NCBI GenBank assembly: GCA_965240325.2
Contig: OZ251228.1
Coordinates: 1,426,001 to 1,490,000 of the forward strand
Direction of reading: 5' to 3'
DNA: 64,000 nt
Origin: Rebecca billardiae RCC1528
Taxonomy: Eukaryota > Haptophyta
Made by a program: the position numbers and the translations under genes. A model generated the notes under the pieces. That model did not search any database and was not told the DNA's origin. It was given only the letters and a program-made list of their open reading frames with translations. The stretch's first letter is position 1. Each line of letters begins with the position of its first letter. Below are positions 41,001-51,127 of this stretch, piece by piece.

Positions 41001-42420
41001 CGCGCGGCGAGCAGACACGCGTCAGAGTGCGCCGCACCCGCGCGACGCACGGGCGCGAGGCGAGCGCGTATCTCAAACGATGAAGCGTGCGGGTTGACGC
41101 GACAGCGGCGAGAGCAAGAGACCATATTGCATGAGGGGCGACGCGGCGAAGACAGTAGATGATGTCGTCGCGCCGCCGAACGATCAGGCGGGGAGCCGGG
41201 CCACACAGACAGCCAGCGACCTTACCGAGCAGAGGGGCTGCGGCGACTGCGGTGCACCTCCTGCAGCGGAGCGTGCACCCGGCAGTGCTCGATGCAGGCG
41301 ATTCCCTTGCCCAGCTCGGCGCCTTCGTCGCGAGCAGCCCCATGGCGCCCCCGAGAGCGAAGCCTGATCGATCCGATGTGAGCGGTAACCAACCGAGTCC
41401 TGCAGGTGCGCCGCTGTGGGCCAGATTGGCAGTGCACCAGGACTCCTGCGCGCGGCGGTGCGCGCGGGACAACGCAGGAATGCCGTGCGAGCCGGATTCT
41501 TGGCGTCGCTCATAGACACTCAGTTATAGGTTCCCTATAACGCCACGTCTAGCCACTCCGCCATGCCCGGCTCGCACAAGGCGTCGGGTACGAATGGACT
41601 CTGGAGCTGGATGGTCGCGGCGCGCGGCGTCGTGGAGTAGACAGACCACGATGATCAATCATGGAACGATCAGGTTAGCTATGTTGGGATTTGAGCAACG
41701 AACGACAGCGGGCGCTGGCAGCGGCGTGGCGGTTGAGCTGCTGCCCGAGGTCGAGAGGGCGCCCGCGAGTCCCGTTTATAAGTTGGAGCGGGCGTCCAAG
41801 TAGTCGTTGATGAATCCCGTTTAGAAATAGAAGAGACGAGGACTGCGCGGCCGCGCGCGCACGATCGATCGCGACGCGCGGCGAGCAGACACGCGTCAGA
41901 GTGCGCCGCACCCGCGCGACGCACGGGCGCGAGGCGAGCGCGTATCTCAAACGATGAAGCGTGCGGGTTGACGCGACAGCGGCGAGAGCAAGAGACCATA
42001 TTGCATGAGGGGCGACGCGGCGAAGACAGTAGATGATGTCGTCGCGCCGCCGAACGATCAGGCGGGGAGCCGGGCCACACAGACAGCCAGCGACCTTACC
42101 GAGCAGAGGGGCTGCGGCGACTGCGGTGCACCTCCTGCAGCGGAGCGTGCACCCGGCAGTGCTCGATGCAGGCGATTCCCTTGCCCAGCTCGGCGCCTTC
42201 GTCGCGAGCAGCCCCATGGCGCCCCCGAGAGCGAAGCCTGATCGATCCGATGTGAGCGGTAACCAACCGAGTCCTGCAGGTGCGCCGCTGTGGGCCAGAT
42301 TGGCAGTGCACCAGGACTCCTGCGCGCGGCGGTGCGCGCGGGACAACGCAGGAATGCCGTGCGAGCCGGATTCTTGGCGTCGCTCATAGACACTCAGTTA
42401 TAGGTTCCCTATAACGCCAC
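38093..42420 (+). repeat. Head-to-tail satellite of 874-bp units (type II)
   Basis: A variant 832-bp unit (38093-38924) is followed by four full units: 38925-39798, 39799-40672, 40673-41546 and 41547-42420. Spacing is exactly 874 bp. The full copies appear almost base-identical; one visible variable base is A at 38650 and 40398 but C at 39524, 41272 and 42146. Each unit begins GTCTAGCCACTCCGCC and ends with the hairpin GTTATAGGTTCCCTATAAC followed by GCCAC. The array starts immediately after (AT)n and stops exactly at GCCAC before ATATATTC. The variant first unit lacks a ~200-bp internal block and has another in its place, as does the 34.5-kb copy. Repeated short frames inside are not considered genes. 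Confidence 0.95.
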
Positions 42421-42833
42421 ATATATTCACTGTGCTGACTCTGACACGTTTTTAAAATATACTAATAATAAGCCGGCCAGCGGCGCGGTCCGAGCCACAA
42501 TGCCGAGCGGACGCCGCCGGATCGCGCCACTGAGTCACAGTGAAGGTGCCTGCTAATGACCAGAAGTATTCATCTCCAACCCTATCCGCGGCATTATGCA
42601 GCAGGGACGCCAGTGATAGGGCGCCGTCTGACTTGGCACTGACGTGGTCTGCCGCGCGCGCAATGCGGCGGGCTGGCCGCTGCCAGCCAGGGGCTGCTAG
42701 TCGCCACCTCCGGGCCGTACCGTGCAATGCCAACAGAGCCGCGAGCGGCTCTTCCATGCCACCGATCAGGAGTTTTGGTGATTGACGACGACGACGACGA
42801 CCGTCACAATCGCTGCACCGGCATCGCCTCCGT
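42421..42833. other. Spacer right of the satellite array
   Basis: AT-rich for the first 50 bp (TTTTTAAAATATACTAATAATAA), then GC-rich. No gene recognised. Confidence 0.5.
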
Positions 42834-43430
42834 TCAAGCTGGGTTTGAGATCGTCACGTTGACCGTGAGGGGCACGTGGTAGCCCGAGAAGTTGGATTGT
42901 GGCGCAGCAGGTTGCGTGATGTACTCCAGCGACAGGTTCGGAGAGTGCTGCCATTCCTGATTCTCGATCGTCGCCAAGTCCATGCCATCTCCAGAGACCA
43001 TGGCGCCGACGGAAAAATAGACGTCATCCACCTGCACGGCCGTGGTACGCAAATTAGTGGCGCAAGCATGAGGACGCGTGAGCTCAAGCACAGGGGCCGC
43101 GTGTGCAGATGCGACATGCGGAGGCGGCGGCGCGACGGCCGGGGCACACGCACGTTCGGCTGCTTGTACAAGACCGCCGAGCAGGTGTAAAACTGATCGA
43201 CCCCTTCGTTGCGGAGGTTGGCGAACCCAACCTCCTGGAAGTCTGCGGAGGCCCCCGCCGGCAGGGTGTCGGGCATGTCCATGGACATCGAGCCTCCTGA
43301 TGCGGGGTTGCACGCGCTGAAGCCGCCTTTGAAGTCGATGGAGCTCTTGTTGACGAGATGCACGTTCGTCACAAACGGGATGAGGTAGGGCTCGGTCATG
43401 TCGTTCGTGAGCGGCTCGGGCGATAAAAAC
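42834..43430 (-). CDS. Unknown protein, two exons, 5' end unclear
   Basis: Exons 43430-43154 and 43031-42834 with a 122-nt phase-0 GT-AG intron. The 3' end is a stop at 42834. The 5' boundary at 43430 is a possible acceptor (CCTAG); alternatively translation starts at the ATG at 43399 (MTEPYLIPFVTNV), giving about 146 residues. The sequence alternates hydrophobic and polar residues (FVTNVHLVNKSSIDFKGGF; DDVYFSVGAMVSGDGM; YHVPLTVNVTISNP), which suggests a beta-sandwich. I do not recognise the family. The gene points away from the large inverted repeat at 43531-44637, and its upstream exon, if any, would lie inside that repeat. It may therefore be 5'-disrupted. Confidence 0.5.
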   Translation of the reverse strand, partial: VFIARAAHERHDRALPHPVCDERASRQQELHRLQRRLQRVQPRIRRLDVHGHARHPAGGGLRRLPGGWVRQPPQRRGRSVLHLLGGLVQAAERACAPAVAPPPPHVASAHAAPVLELTRPHACATNLRTTAVQVDDVYFSVGAMVSGDGMDLATIENQEWQHSPNLSLEYITQPAAPQSNFSGYHVPLTVNVTISNPA

Positions 43431-43530
43431 CTAGGCGGCCGGGGAGCGAGGACGGACGCGTGAGTTCGGCGCGATCGGCGGCCGGTTGACTCACGGTGAT
43501 TGGCCCAGCACGGAACGTTCTGGTGGTGAG

Positions 43531-44637
43531 CCAAGGGTAGTAAGGGTGAGCAACTCCGCTGGCGACAGCCGCGAAGGTCGGCAGCCCTCTGTTTGCCGCG
43601 AGCGGAGCGGAGCGAGTGCTATCAGCGGCGGAGGGCGCTGAGGCCGCGCACGGCGTGAGGCGCGGCGTCGGCCGAGTCGGTCCGCGGAGGATGCGCGGCG
43701 CTCGGCCCGCTGCGCAGCGGCAGTGCGCCTCACTTTGCCCCGAGCGCCGTCCGCCGCGTCGCCTCCTTCCCGCCTTGGAGCAGCACGCATGTGCGCGCCG
43801 CCACCTTGAAGGCGGCACGGGCTTGCTCAGACGACCGCGCGCGCGTGGCGCGCGACTTGGTCGGCTGCGCGCGCGCGCCGCCGCGGTGCAAGGTAGCGCC
43901 GCCGCATGCGCGCGCCGTGCCAGCGCGAGAGCGTGTGCGCGGACCTGAGTGCGACCTCACACACATGTCGAATGCTGCTTGGCATCCGACTTGCGGACTG
44001 ACGGGAAGCTGGAAAAGACAGCGGCGTGAGTGTTGGTACCATCGATGCGGAGCCTTAGCGTCCACTTGCATTCGTGCTGAGAAGGAACAGACAAGACTAG
44101 GCCTTCGTCCTGGGTATCCAATGTCACTCAACACCTCGCTGATCGACCCGACGAGTGCCAGCGTGAGGCACAGCAAATCATTCGTGAGAGCAAGCAGACA
44201 AGCGAGCACTACGCTCATGAGATGGCCGTGAGCAAAGGCTCGCGCGGGCACGGCGCGCGCATGCGGCGGCGCTACCTCGCACCGCGGCGGCGCGCGCGCG
44301 CAGCCGACCAAGTCGCGCGCCACGCGCGCGCGGTCGTCTGAGCAAGCCCGTGCCGCCTTCAAGGTGGCGGCGCGCACATGCGTGCTGCTCCAAGGCGGGA
44401 AGGAGGCGACGCGGAGGACGGCGCTCGGGGCAAAGTGAGGCGCACTGCCGCTGCGCAGCGGGCCGAGCGCCGCGCATCCTCCGCGGACCGACTCGGCCGA
44501 CGCCGCGCCTCACGCCGTGCGCGGCCTCAGCGCCCTCCGCCGCTGATAGCACTCGCTCCGCTCCGCTCGCGGCAAACAGAGGGCTGCCGACCTTCGCGGC
44601 TGTCGCCAGCGGAGTTGCTCACCCTTACTACCCTTGG
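43531..44637. repeat. Large inverted repeat, 398-bp arms, 311-bp spacer
   Basis: Positions 43531-43928 pair with 44240-44637 as inverted copies with no net length difference and only scattered mismatches; inner homology ends near 43928/44240. The outer edges read CCAAGGGTAGTAAGGGTGAG on both sides when read inward. The spacer (43929-44239) is unique. The structure occupies the whole region between two divergent genes, so each arm lies immediately upstream of one of them. No transposase is present. Confidence 0.93.
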
Positions 44638-44747
44638 GTGAGCACCGGACGCACGACGCAGTCGTTCGGCAGTCGCCACGTGAACGCTGCCGGACCGCCT
44701 CGTCGGCCAAGAATCTCCGGCTGGCTGTGTCAATCGTGCGCATCGCG

Positions 44748-46414
44748 ATGGAAGCCGACGGCGTGGCCGCCGTCGATGTGCGCCCGGCGGCGATGGGGAA
44801 GGGGGAGGACAAGCTGTTCGAGAAGAAGCTGACGAAGGAGGAGAAAAAGGCCCTCGCCGCGCAGAAGAAGGCTGAGCGGGACGCGAAGAAGGGCAAGGTG
44901 AAAGCGCCCGCGGCAGGCGACGCGGCCGATGGCGCTGACGACGAGGCCACGGCCGCGCCGGGCGACATCACGAGCGCGCAGGCGCGCGTCGCGGGCGCGC
45001 GCAACGCGAACGCAGTGATTGCTTCGTCTCGTGGCGCGCGCGACATCAAGTTCGAGCAGTTCTCCCTGCAGATCGGCGGCGCTGAGTTTGTGAAGGACTG
45101 CAACCTCGAGCTGTGCCAGGGCAGCCGGTACGGTCTGATCGGCGAGAACGGCAGCGGCAAGTCGAACATCCTCGCCGCGATCGCGCAGCGCGACATCCCG
45201 CTGCCAGAGCACGTCGACGTCTTCCTGCTCCACGAGGAGGCGCCGCCCACCGAGCAGACCGCCGTCGAGGCCGTGGTCGGGCACGTGACGGCCGAGGTGG
45301 CTCGGCTCGAGGCGCTGGCGATGGCGATCGTCGAGGAGTGCGGCGCGGAGGACGAGCGGCTCGCGCCGATGTACGAGCGGATCGACGAGCTCGACCCGTC
45401 GGGGAGCGAGCCGCGCGCGCGCAAGATCCTCGCCGGCCTCGGCTTCGCCGACCACCTTGTGCCGATGGACCGGCAGACGCGGCACATGTCTGGCGGCTGG
45501 CGCATGCGCGTCTCGCTGGCCAAGGCCCTCTTCGCCGCGCCCTCGGTGCTGCTGCTCGACGAGCCGACGAACCATCTCGACCTGGAGGCGTGCGTGTGGC
45601 TGGAGACGCACCTCGCGCGCTACTCCAAGTGCCTGCTCGTCGTCTCGCACTCGGTCGACTTCCTGAACGCAGTGACGACGCACACGGTGCGGCTGGCGGG
45701 CAAGAGCCTCGCTTACTACGGCGGCAACTACGACACGTACTGCCGCGTGGTGGCGGACGAGGAGCGCGTGCAGCTCAAGGCGTACGAGAAGCAGCAGGCG
45801 GACATGGAGAAGCTCGCCGACTTCGTGCGCGTGAACAAGGCGAACGGCGTCGCCGCCTCCGCCAAGTCGAAGCAGAAGGTTCTGGAGAAGCTTCAGGAGG
45901 ACGCGATCTCGCGGCCGACGCTGCGCGAGCCGACGCTCAAGTTCACGTTCCCGTCCATGTCCCGCCTCGCGCCGCCGGTGCTGCCGTTCGACGACGTGTG
46001 CTTCTCGTACTCGGGGAAGCCCGAGGAATTCCTCTACGAGAAGATCTCCTTCGGCATCGACTTCGACTCGCGCATCGCGCTCGTCGGGCCGAACGGCTGC
46101 GGCAAGTCCACGCTGCTCAAGCTGATGGCTGGCGACCTGAGCCCGACCTCGGGCACGATCAACAAGCACGCGCACCTGCAGCTCGGGCGGTACCACCAGC
46201 ACTCGGCGGACATGCTGGACGACGCGCAGTCGCCGCTGCAGTTCATGCGCACCATGTTCCCGCCCGCCATCGTCAAGCGCTCAGAGGAGGTGTGGCGCTC
46301 CTACCTCGCGCAGTTTGGCTTCACCACGCCGCAGCAGACCGCGCCGATCGGCCTGCTGTCGGACGGGCAGAAGTCGCGGCTCGTCTTCGCCGTGCTCGCG
46401 ATGAAGGAGTCGGG

Positions 46415-46451
<37 letters not shown>

Positions 46452-46652
46452 GTGGACGCGGTCGACGGGCTCGCCGAGGCCATCCGCAACTTCGCCGGCG
46501 GCGTGGTGCTCGTCTCGCACGACTTCCGGCTGATCGACCAGGTCGCCAAGGACATCTGGCTGTGCAGCGGCAAGAGCGTCAAGCGATGGGACGGGAGCAT
46601 CCAGGAGTACAAGCAGAAGCTCGCCAAGAAGATGGGCGCGCTCACGGTATGA
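44748..46652 (+). CDS. ABCF2: ABCF2/ARB1-type ATPase
   Basis: Intronless, 634 residues from the ATG at 44748 (the open frame upstream has no ATG). A basic N-terminal helix (KLTKEEKKALAAQKKAERDAKKGK) precedes two ABC ATPase domains. Domain 1: Walker A GENGSGKSN at about 132-140, signature MSGGWRMR near 247, Walker B LLLDEPTNHLD near 269. A linker helix follows, then domain 2: Walker A GPNGCGKST near 447, signature LSDGQKSRL near 536, second LLLDEPTNHLD. The two-domain, membrane-free layout and LSDGQKSR are typical of ABCF2/Arb1, which acts in ribosome biogenesis and 40S/60S export. One oddity is that the first Walker A ends in Asn rather than Ser/Thr after Lys-Ser. Confidence 0.93.
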
Positions 46653-47372
46653 CGAGCTGGGCGGGCGGCTCGCCCGGGGCGCCCGTGGGCGTGGCGGGGC
46701 GCAATAAAATTCCCGGGACGCCGAGACTCACGTCACGATTTAACAGTCACGGACTTACGTGTAGACCTATCAGCATGATGATGGCCGACATACAGTGATG
46801 TCTCATTCGTCTCATGGCCCGCGGTGCAGGGCGGAGCGCGCAGCGTGGAGCCCGCAGTGCGGGCCCTAATCACGTTTCAAAATATATTTAAATATATATC
46901 TTTGATGATCAAGAATATATATATAAAGGGACGGGAGACGACGAATTTAATAATTTATTCAGGCCCCTGGAGGGCCAGATTGGCCAGATGGAGGAGATGA
47001 CGACCGAGTTAAATATAAATACGAATTTTCAATTTTGAGATGACCGCGCATAGCGAGACATCCATATAGTACTCGAGCAGAAAAAACCGCGCCCGGCTCT
47101 ATCGTTCATATTCAAATTTATCAATCCGGTCGTGCGGACGGGCGTGACGAGGGCACGAGCCGTGAGAGCTCACTTAATAGTCACTATGATATCACTTTTT
47201 GTGACGATGCGAATCAGCGAAAGTCGCCGGTTCAGGCTGCGTCGGTCCGAGCCGTAAGACGGCGCCCTGCCCAGGCGGCAGAGCCACACTCAGCCACGGA
47301 TGCCGCCGAGGAGCAGACGTCGAGATCGTTTAAGTTAGTAAACCGTACGTAGCCCGGTCGAATTCGGTCGAA
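46653..47372. other. AT-rich intergenic region with a dispersed repeat
   Basis: Between convergent ABCF2 and ADE2. Positions 46812-46935 are a diverged reverse-complement copy of 37385-37485 (shared GGCCCGCGGTGCAGGGCGGA and the AAACGTG.. block, here with AT insertions). Positions 46880-46960 are strongly AT-rich. No gene. Confidence 0.55.
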
Positions 47373-49561
47373 TCAGCCCAGCTGGTAGTTCTGCCAGCCG
47401 CCGCTCTCGAGCCTGTCCGCCTTAGCGAGCACCTCCGCCTCCTGGGCGCGCATGTACGCGTCCATTGCGTCGAGCAGGCGCGGGCGCGCCACCCCGAGGA
47501 TGCGCACGGCGAGCAGGCCCGCGTTGGCCGCGTTGCCGATCGCGACCGTGGCGACGGGGACGCCGCGCGGCATCTGCACGATCGAGAGCAGCGAGTCGTT
47601 CCCTGCGGCGCGTTGGGCGGCAGCGGGCGCGGGGCAAGCGCGGCGGCGGCGGGGCGAGCGCGTGAGCCTCCGTGCGCGCCGCGTGGCGCGGCACCGCGCG
47701 CGGCGGAGCCAGCCCGGTGCGCCGCGCCGCGCTGCGCGCACCGCTCAGCGTGGACGTCTTGACGGGCACACCGATCACCGGCAGCGGCGTCATCGCCGCC
47801 ACCATGCCAGGGAGGTGCGCCGCGCCGCCGGCGCCTGCAATCACAACCTGCAGGCCGCGGGTGCGCGCCTCCTTCGCGTACGAGACGAGCCGGTCGGGTG
47901 TGCGGTGCGCGGAGACGATGGTCACCTCGAAGGGCACCTCGAAGTCGCGCAGGATCTGCGCCGCCGCCGCCGCCGGCAGTTACACGGCAGTTACACAGGG
48001 TCGAGCGGACACGCAGGGCCGGGTCATGTGAGCGGGCGGGCGGCGCGGCGGTGCGCAGGCGGGGCGGCGTGCGGCAGGGGGCGCGGCCTGCCCGCGGCAC
48101 GGGGAGCAGCGCGCGGCAGCGCGCACCTCGGCCGCCGCCTTCATGGTGGGCAGGTCCGAGTCCGAGCCCATGATCACGCCGACGAGCGGCGCCGCCGGCT
48201 GCGCGCCGCCGTCGGCCGCCACGCCCTCCAGCGCGCTCAGCGTGCGCATCACCTCATCGAGGTTCTCACCAGTCACGTTGATGTGGCCCATCTTGCGCTG
48301 CGGCTTGGCGTCGGCCTTGCCGTACCAGTGCACGCTCGCGCGCGGCGTGCTCAGCGCGCGCTCGATCGGGCCGAGGCACGCGGCGATCGAGCCGCCCGGC
48401 GCGTCCGCCGGCCCGCCGACCAGGTTCAGCATGGCCGCCGCCGGCACCTTGAGCGCCGCGCAGCCGAGGGGGAGACCGAGCACAGCGCGCACCTGCGAAG
48501 GGGGGCGGGGTCGGCGCGGGGCGCGAGGGCGTGAGGCGCCTCGGCGCCGCGCACGCCGCGCGCGCGCAGCCCGCGCCGCTGTCGCGCTGCGAGCGCGCCG
48601 CGCGCGCGCGCGTCTGAGCGCGCGGGGCGCGCGCGCGTCTCACATGCATCTCAAACTGATCGCATGCGCACGCGTCCTGAGTGTAGTGCCCCGAGTTGTG
48701 CACGCGCGGGGCGACCTCGTTGAAGAGGACGGTGCCGTCGGCGGTCATGAAGAGCTCAACGCCGAAGACGCCCGCGCCGGGCAGCGCGCCCACCACGGCC
48801 TGCGCCACGCGCGTCGCCTCCGCCTCGACCGCCGCCCAGTGCACGCCGCGCGGCAGCGCCGAGTTGGCGGGCGTCACGACTGTGTGGCACATCGAGAGCT
48901 TCTGCACGGTGTGCACGACGGGGTACGCCTCGAGCTGGCCGGAAGAGGAGCGCGCGACGACGCAGGCGAGCTCGCGCTCGAAAGGCACCCACCGCTCGAC
49001 GTACAGCTCGGCGCTGCCCGCCGCGCCGCCGCCGAGCGACTCGAGCGCCGCGCGCGCGGACGCACGATCCTTCACCACCGCGTTGCCGCGCCCGTCGTAC
49101 GCGAGCCGCTTGGCCTTGAGCATGAGCGGGTAGCCCCAGTCGGCGCCGGCCTGCAGCACGCTCTGCTCGTCCTCCACCGCGCGGAAGTCGCCCATCGGCA
49201 CCCCGCCCACCGACTGGAGGTGCTTCTTCTGTGCATACTTGTCCTGGATGATGCGGAGCGTGGACGGCGGCGGCTCGATGCGGAGGGTGGGCTGGGAGGA
49301 GGCGATCTTGTCGAGCGCGTCGACGTTGATGTGCTCGATCTCGTACGTCACCACCTTGCACCGCGCGGCCAGCTCCTCCACCGCGTTCGCGTCGCGGAAG
49401 TGCCCCGCGACCGCGCCGCGCGTCACCATGCCCGCGGGCGAGTCCGCGCCGAGCGGGTCGAGGATGACGGTCTTGATGCCGAGGCGGTGCGCGGCGAGGG
49501 CAAGCATGCGGCCGAGCTGCCCGCCTCCGAGGATGCCCAGCGGGCCGTGCGTGTTGTCCAT
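47373..49561 (-). CDS. ADE2: PurK-PurE fusion, phosphoribosylaminoimidazole carboxylase
   Basis: Four exons: 49561-48644, 48492-48127, 47955-47742 and 47602-47373, giving 575 residues, the length of fungal Ade2 (571). The N-terminal ATP-grasp half (about 1-395) is N5-CAIR synthetase: [54 protein letters not shown]. The C-terminal half is N5-CAIR mutase: [13 protein letters not shown] (414-426), [21 protein letters not shown], and the end [11 protein letters not shown]. Together they convert AIR to CAIR in de novo purine synthesis. Junctions restore [29 protein letters not shown] and [16 protein letters not shown]. The domain order matches fungi and plants/algae, unlike animal PAICS. A cytosolic or plastid location cannot be told; no clear transit peptide follows the chosen ATG. 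Confidence 0.95.
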
Positions 49562-50349
49562 ACTGACAAGCGCGGAGAGGGCGGCGCGCGAGCCGACGAG
49601 ATCACGAGCGCCGCCGTCCCGGTCCCGTGCCGGCCGGAGCTCCAGGCGGGCTCTTGCTTTTGACGCGGCAATGCTGGGTCCGGAAGCACTGCACGCGAGT
49701 CCCAGTCTCAAGTCCGGTTGGGCGCTGATGAGCGGTGATGACCTACTTGCCAAGACAGTGCGGCTTGCGCCAAGGCCAAGGGCCGTACAATCGCGCGACG
49801 ACCGGCGACAGGCAGCACCTGACATGCGTCACTACTGTATGCGTGCAGTGATGACTGATGGGACGCGTACCGTGGGGAGTTGATGTACGTCATGGCGACG
49901 AGACACCGTCGAAACGGGGCGATTGGCGAAGACGACTTCACGCGCGGTGATTATCATTATGCCAGCCCGCGGCGTCGTGTTGAAGGGCGCCGCCACTGTG
50001 CCTGCATGCCAGCGTCGGCCACTCGGCCTGCATCCTCATGGCAAACGTCTCGGTACTACGTAGCCTCACAGCATCGCCCGGCACTGCGGACTGCCGCAGC
50101 CAATGACTTGATGTGAGTTGAGCCGAGCCCGACACGGTCACAAGTCGACTCACCAGACTCCCGTCTCCCAAGGCTGCGCTGATGAGCGACGCAGTCGGCC
50201 CCAGCGCCCGAAAGACGACGCCAATGTGTACCCTGAAGAGACGGCCAGCGTGCACGCCTGGCGAAGCGATCGACCACGCCTTCACGTGATGGGACGCGCG
50301 CTCGATCCTGCGCGCGGATGGATCACGTCTTGCGCGCAGCTAGCCGCCC
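49562..50349. other. Intergenic, no gene recognised
   Basis: About 790 bp between ADE2 and the Tim17-family gene. The frames present lack any family resemblance and no repeat was noticed. Confidence 0.5.
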
Positions 50350-50832
50350 TCATCGCCGGGCAGCTGGCGGAGCTGCGAGAGGAGGGTGGATCGGCGCACT
50401 CGAGGCGGGCATGAACGCGCGGTGGATCGCGTAGCACGTGACCGCTGTGCCCATCGAGCCCGCGGCAATGCCGAGCCCGGTGGGCCGTGTCGGGAGCACG
50501 CAGCTCGCGAGCGCACCGAGCGTGGCGCCTGCCGTGAACGGGGTCATGCCACTATCTGGGCCAAAGATGTGCTCGAGCGTGCACTGGAGCGCATTGTACC
50601 CGCCGAGGAAGGCGGCAAAGCCCACGACGTGCGCCCCGACGTAGCGGCCGACTCGGCGTGCGGTGCCGACGCCGCCGAGTACGTGCCCCGAATCGCGCGC
50701 GGTCTCACGCAGATGGTCGCGCGCAAAGTAGACGCCCCAAACGACGCCAATGTACGCACCGCGGAAGACGCCGTCCGCCGTGCGGTGGATGCACGGGATC
50801 TTTGGCGTGACAGCGTCGCACCGCGCGTTCAT
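50350..50832 (-). CDS. Tim17/Tim22/Tim23-family membrane protein
   Basis: A 160-residue single exon, ATG at 50832. Three to four moderately hydrophobic, glycine-rich membrane segments are present: DGVFRGAYIGVVWGVYF, GRYVGAHVVGFAAFLGGYNA, GMTPFTAGATLGALASCVLP and GLGIAAGSMGTAVTCYAI. GXXXG-like glycine spacing and the FLGGYNALQCTLEHIFGPDS loop, between the second and third segments, fit the Tim17 fold shared by TIM22/23, NDUFA11 (complex I B14.7) and OEP16. The HRTADGVFRGAYIG start resembles NDUFA11-like members, but paralogue assignment is uncertain. A mitochondrial inner-membrane location is the most likely. It is head-to-head with the BK-type channel gene (295 bp). Confidence 0.65.
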   Translation of the reverse strand: MNARCDAVTPKIPCIHRTADGVFRGAYIGVVWGVYFARDHLRETARDSGHVLGGVGTARRVGRYVGAHVVGFAAFLGGYNALQCTLEHIFGPDSGMTPFTAGATLGALASCVLPTRPTGLGIAAGSMGTAVTCYAIHRAFMPASSAPIHPPLAAPPAARR

Positions 50833-51127
50833 GCAGGCGATGTGGCCCGCCGTCGCCGAGAGCTTCGGCGCAGCACGACTCGATGATCAGAATTGCTTGG
50901 CACGATGGCTTCCGTTCTCGTTCTTCATCAACTGCCTTCGCAAAAGCAGTACCCCTATAGTGCTTTACGCCCATAACCGGCGTTGATCGGTTATTGATTG
51001 GAAGTGGGTGGAACGGCTGGGTCTTTATCAGCTCGCCAAGCCATCAACGGCTCGCCATCATTGTTGCTGGGCACCGCAGTGGCTGTTGCTCGGTGGGTGC
51101 CCCCCACAAGAGGGCAACCCTCGGGCA

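Noticed and set aside
38205-42393. Repeated 70-223-residue frames in every satellite unit
   Set aside because: Overlapping frames on both strands, Arg/Ser-rich, with no conserved domain; they are identical only because the DNA units are.
38925-42420. Canonical Helitron
   Set aside because: The units have a 3' hairpin but end in GCCAC rather than CTRR, and no Rep-helicase is present; only a rolling-circle-like hypothesis is kept.
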